A DNA stretch of 5,651 nucleotides, taken from NCBI GenBank assembly GCA_017470045.1, contig JAFUFG010000011.1:1-5651 (forward strand), written 5' to 3'. Origin of the DNA: Bacilli bacterium. Lineage in GTDB: Bacteria; Bacillota_I; Bacilli_A; RF39; UBA660. Every line of letters starts with the position of its first letter. Position 1 is the stretch's first letter. The position numbers and the translations under genes are program-made. Under the pieces are notes generated by a model. The model had not been told where the DNA came from. It saw only the letters and a list, made by a program, of their open reading frames with translations, and searched no databases. Below are positions 4,720 through 5,651 of this stretch, in pieces.

Positions 4720-5651
4720 ATGAAGATAAAATGGAAAAAGCAATGGATAATAACCATAATGGAATATGTTTTAGCATTATTAGTAGCAGCTTTAATGACT
4801 TTAAAACTAATTGATGGAGCATATATCCAAAATGATATATTCTTTGATTTAAAGACAGGGGAAAGTATATTAAAATATGGAGTAGATTTTAAAGATCATT
4901 TTAGTTTTATCCCAAACTTAATCTATACTTATCACCATTGGCTATATGATGTAATTTTTTATTTACTTTATAAGAAATTTGGCTTTGTAATGATTAAATA
5001 TCTATTTACAGGAATCTTCTTCTTCTTTGGAAGCGTTGTGTTCTATGTAAATAAAAGATTAACAAATTCAAATTTATTAGGAACTATAGTAATGTATCTA
5101 ACATTCTTTTTAGCAACCCATTTTTTACAAACAAGAGTACAAAGTATTACATATGGATTATTATTACTAGAATATTTATGTATCGATCAATTATATCAAA
5201 AAGGGAAAAAAAGATATTTTATTCCGTTATTTTTAATCGGAATCATTATTGCGAATCTTCATATGCCAGTATGGATTCTATCATTAGTTTTTTTCTTACC
5301 ATTTCTAGCAGAAATGATTCTATATTATATTGCAAAACTATGGAAGAAAAAGAATAATTATGAAATCGATAACACAGCAAATTGGCTTTATTTATTAATT
5401 GCATTTGCAATTGTTGCAGTTACTGGATTATGTACTCCATTAAAACTATATCCATACACATTCTTCTTAAAATGTATGAATAATGATACATATACATTTA
5501 TTAATGAAATGCAAAAAACAGCGCTAATTACTTATAAAAATCAATTGATAATGATGGTAATTGGAGTAATTGGAGTATATTTAAAAATATTCAAATTAAA
5601 AATAAGAGATTTTTGTTACTTAATAGGATTATTCCTAATGAGCTTAATGGC
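4720..5651 (+). CDS. Polytopic membrane protein, possible GT-C-type glycosyltransferase, 3' partial
   Basis: 310 codons are visible with no stop before the window edge. A short basic N-terminus (MKIKWKKQW) leads into the first membrane segment (about 8-31), and roughly eight to ten more hydrophobic segments follow (for example about 89-110, 117-135, 165-182, 183-206, 221-240, 274-290, 296-310). The first extracellular loop has NDIFFDLKTGESILKYG (38-54), then HFSFIPNL and HHWLYDVIFYLLY (72-84). ANLHMP occurs at 178-183. This pattern (Asp in loop 1, a TGE.I..G segment, a W-containing helix start, a later N.H motif) resembles uncharacterised membrane proteins often linked to the GT-C glycosyltransferase superfamily, which use lipid-linked sugars outside the membrane; D39 or D43 would be the candidate catalytic Asp. 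The comparison is from memory. The ATG at 4720 follows a weak GGTG (4710-4713) by 6 bases; in-frame GTGs at 4708 and 4711 and an ATG at 4702 inside the -10 are alternatives. The sugar donor and acceptor are unknown. Confidence 0.75.
   Translation, partial: MKIKWKKQWIITIMEYVLALLVAALMTLKLIDGAYIQNDIFFDLKTGESILKYGVDFKDHFSFIPNLIYTYHHWLYDVIFYLLYKKFGFVMIKYLFTGIFFFFGSVVFYVNKRLTNSNLLGTIVMYLTFFLATHFLQTRVQSITYGLLLLEYLCIDQLYQKGKKRYFIPLFLIGIIIANLHMPVWILSLVFFLPFLAEMILYYIAKLWKKKNNYEIDNTANWLYLLIAFAIVAVTGLCTPLKLYPYTFFLKCMNNDTYTFINEMQKTALITYKNQLIMMVIGVIGVYLKIFKLKIRDFCYLIGLFLMSLM

Noticed and set aside
1..5651. CRISPR array, tRNA, rRNA, IS element or attachment site
   Set aside because: No regularly spaced direct repeats, no cloverleaf-like sequence, no transposase frame and no long terminal repeats were seen by reading both strands.
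1..5651. Use of genetic code 4 (TGA read as Trp)
   Set aside because: No in-frame TGA occurs in any of the four genes, and conserved Trp positions use TGG.

Overview
The window reads as low-GC, AT-rich chromosomal DNA of a Gram-positive-type bacterium (Bacillota or a Mycoplasmatota-like relative, probably a gut commensal). This rests on the codon use, the intrinsic terminators, a Shine-Dalgarno of the GGAGG type, a peptidoglycan-precursor enzyme (MraY) and a surface protein built from InlB-type and Ig-like repeats. Tryptophan is encoded by TGG, no in-frame TGA is read through, and the three visible stops are TAG, TAA and TAA, so the standard bacterial code fits. The lineage is an inference; there is no rRNA or other marker gene here.

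All four genes lie on the + strand. (1) Positions 1-2076 hold the 3' part of a large secreted or surface protein. It has the tail of a glycine-rich domain, two InlB B-type repeats and one Ig-like domain, and each of these three repeats appears to be split by a carbohydrate-binding-like module of about 120-150 residues. A strong intrinsic terminator overlaps its stop codon. (2) Positions 2128-3573 encode an unrecognised protein with one predicted membrane segment and long Lys/Glu-rich coiled coils. (3) Positions 3672-4652 encode MraY, complete, with its own extended -10 promoter, a strong ribosome binding site and its own terminator. (4) From 4720 to the window end runs the 5' part of a polytopic membrane protein that resembles GT-C-type glycosyltransferases.

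The genes do not look like one operon. Genes 2, 3 and 4 each have a promoter-like -10 element close to the start codon, and genes 1 and 3 end in clear hairpin-plus-T-tract terminators. The common theme is the cell envelope: MraY makes lipid I on the inner membrane face, the last gene may transfer sugars from a lipid carrier, the first gene is an exported adhesin-like protein, and gene 2 is a membrane-anchored coiled-coil protein of unknown role. MraY standing alone, not next to murF/murD/ftsW, is notable. The least explained items are the nested-module architecture of gene 1 and the identity of gene 2.
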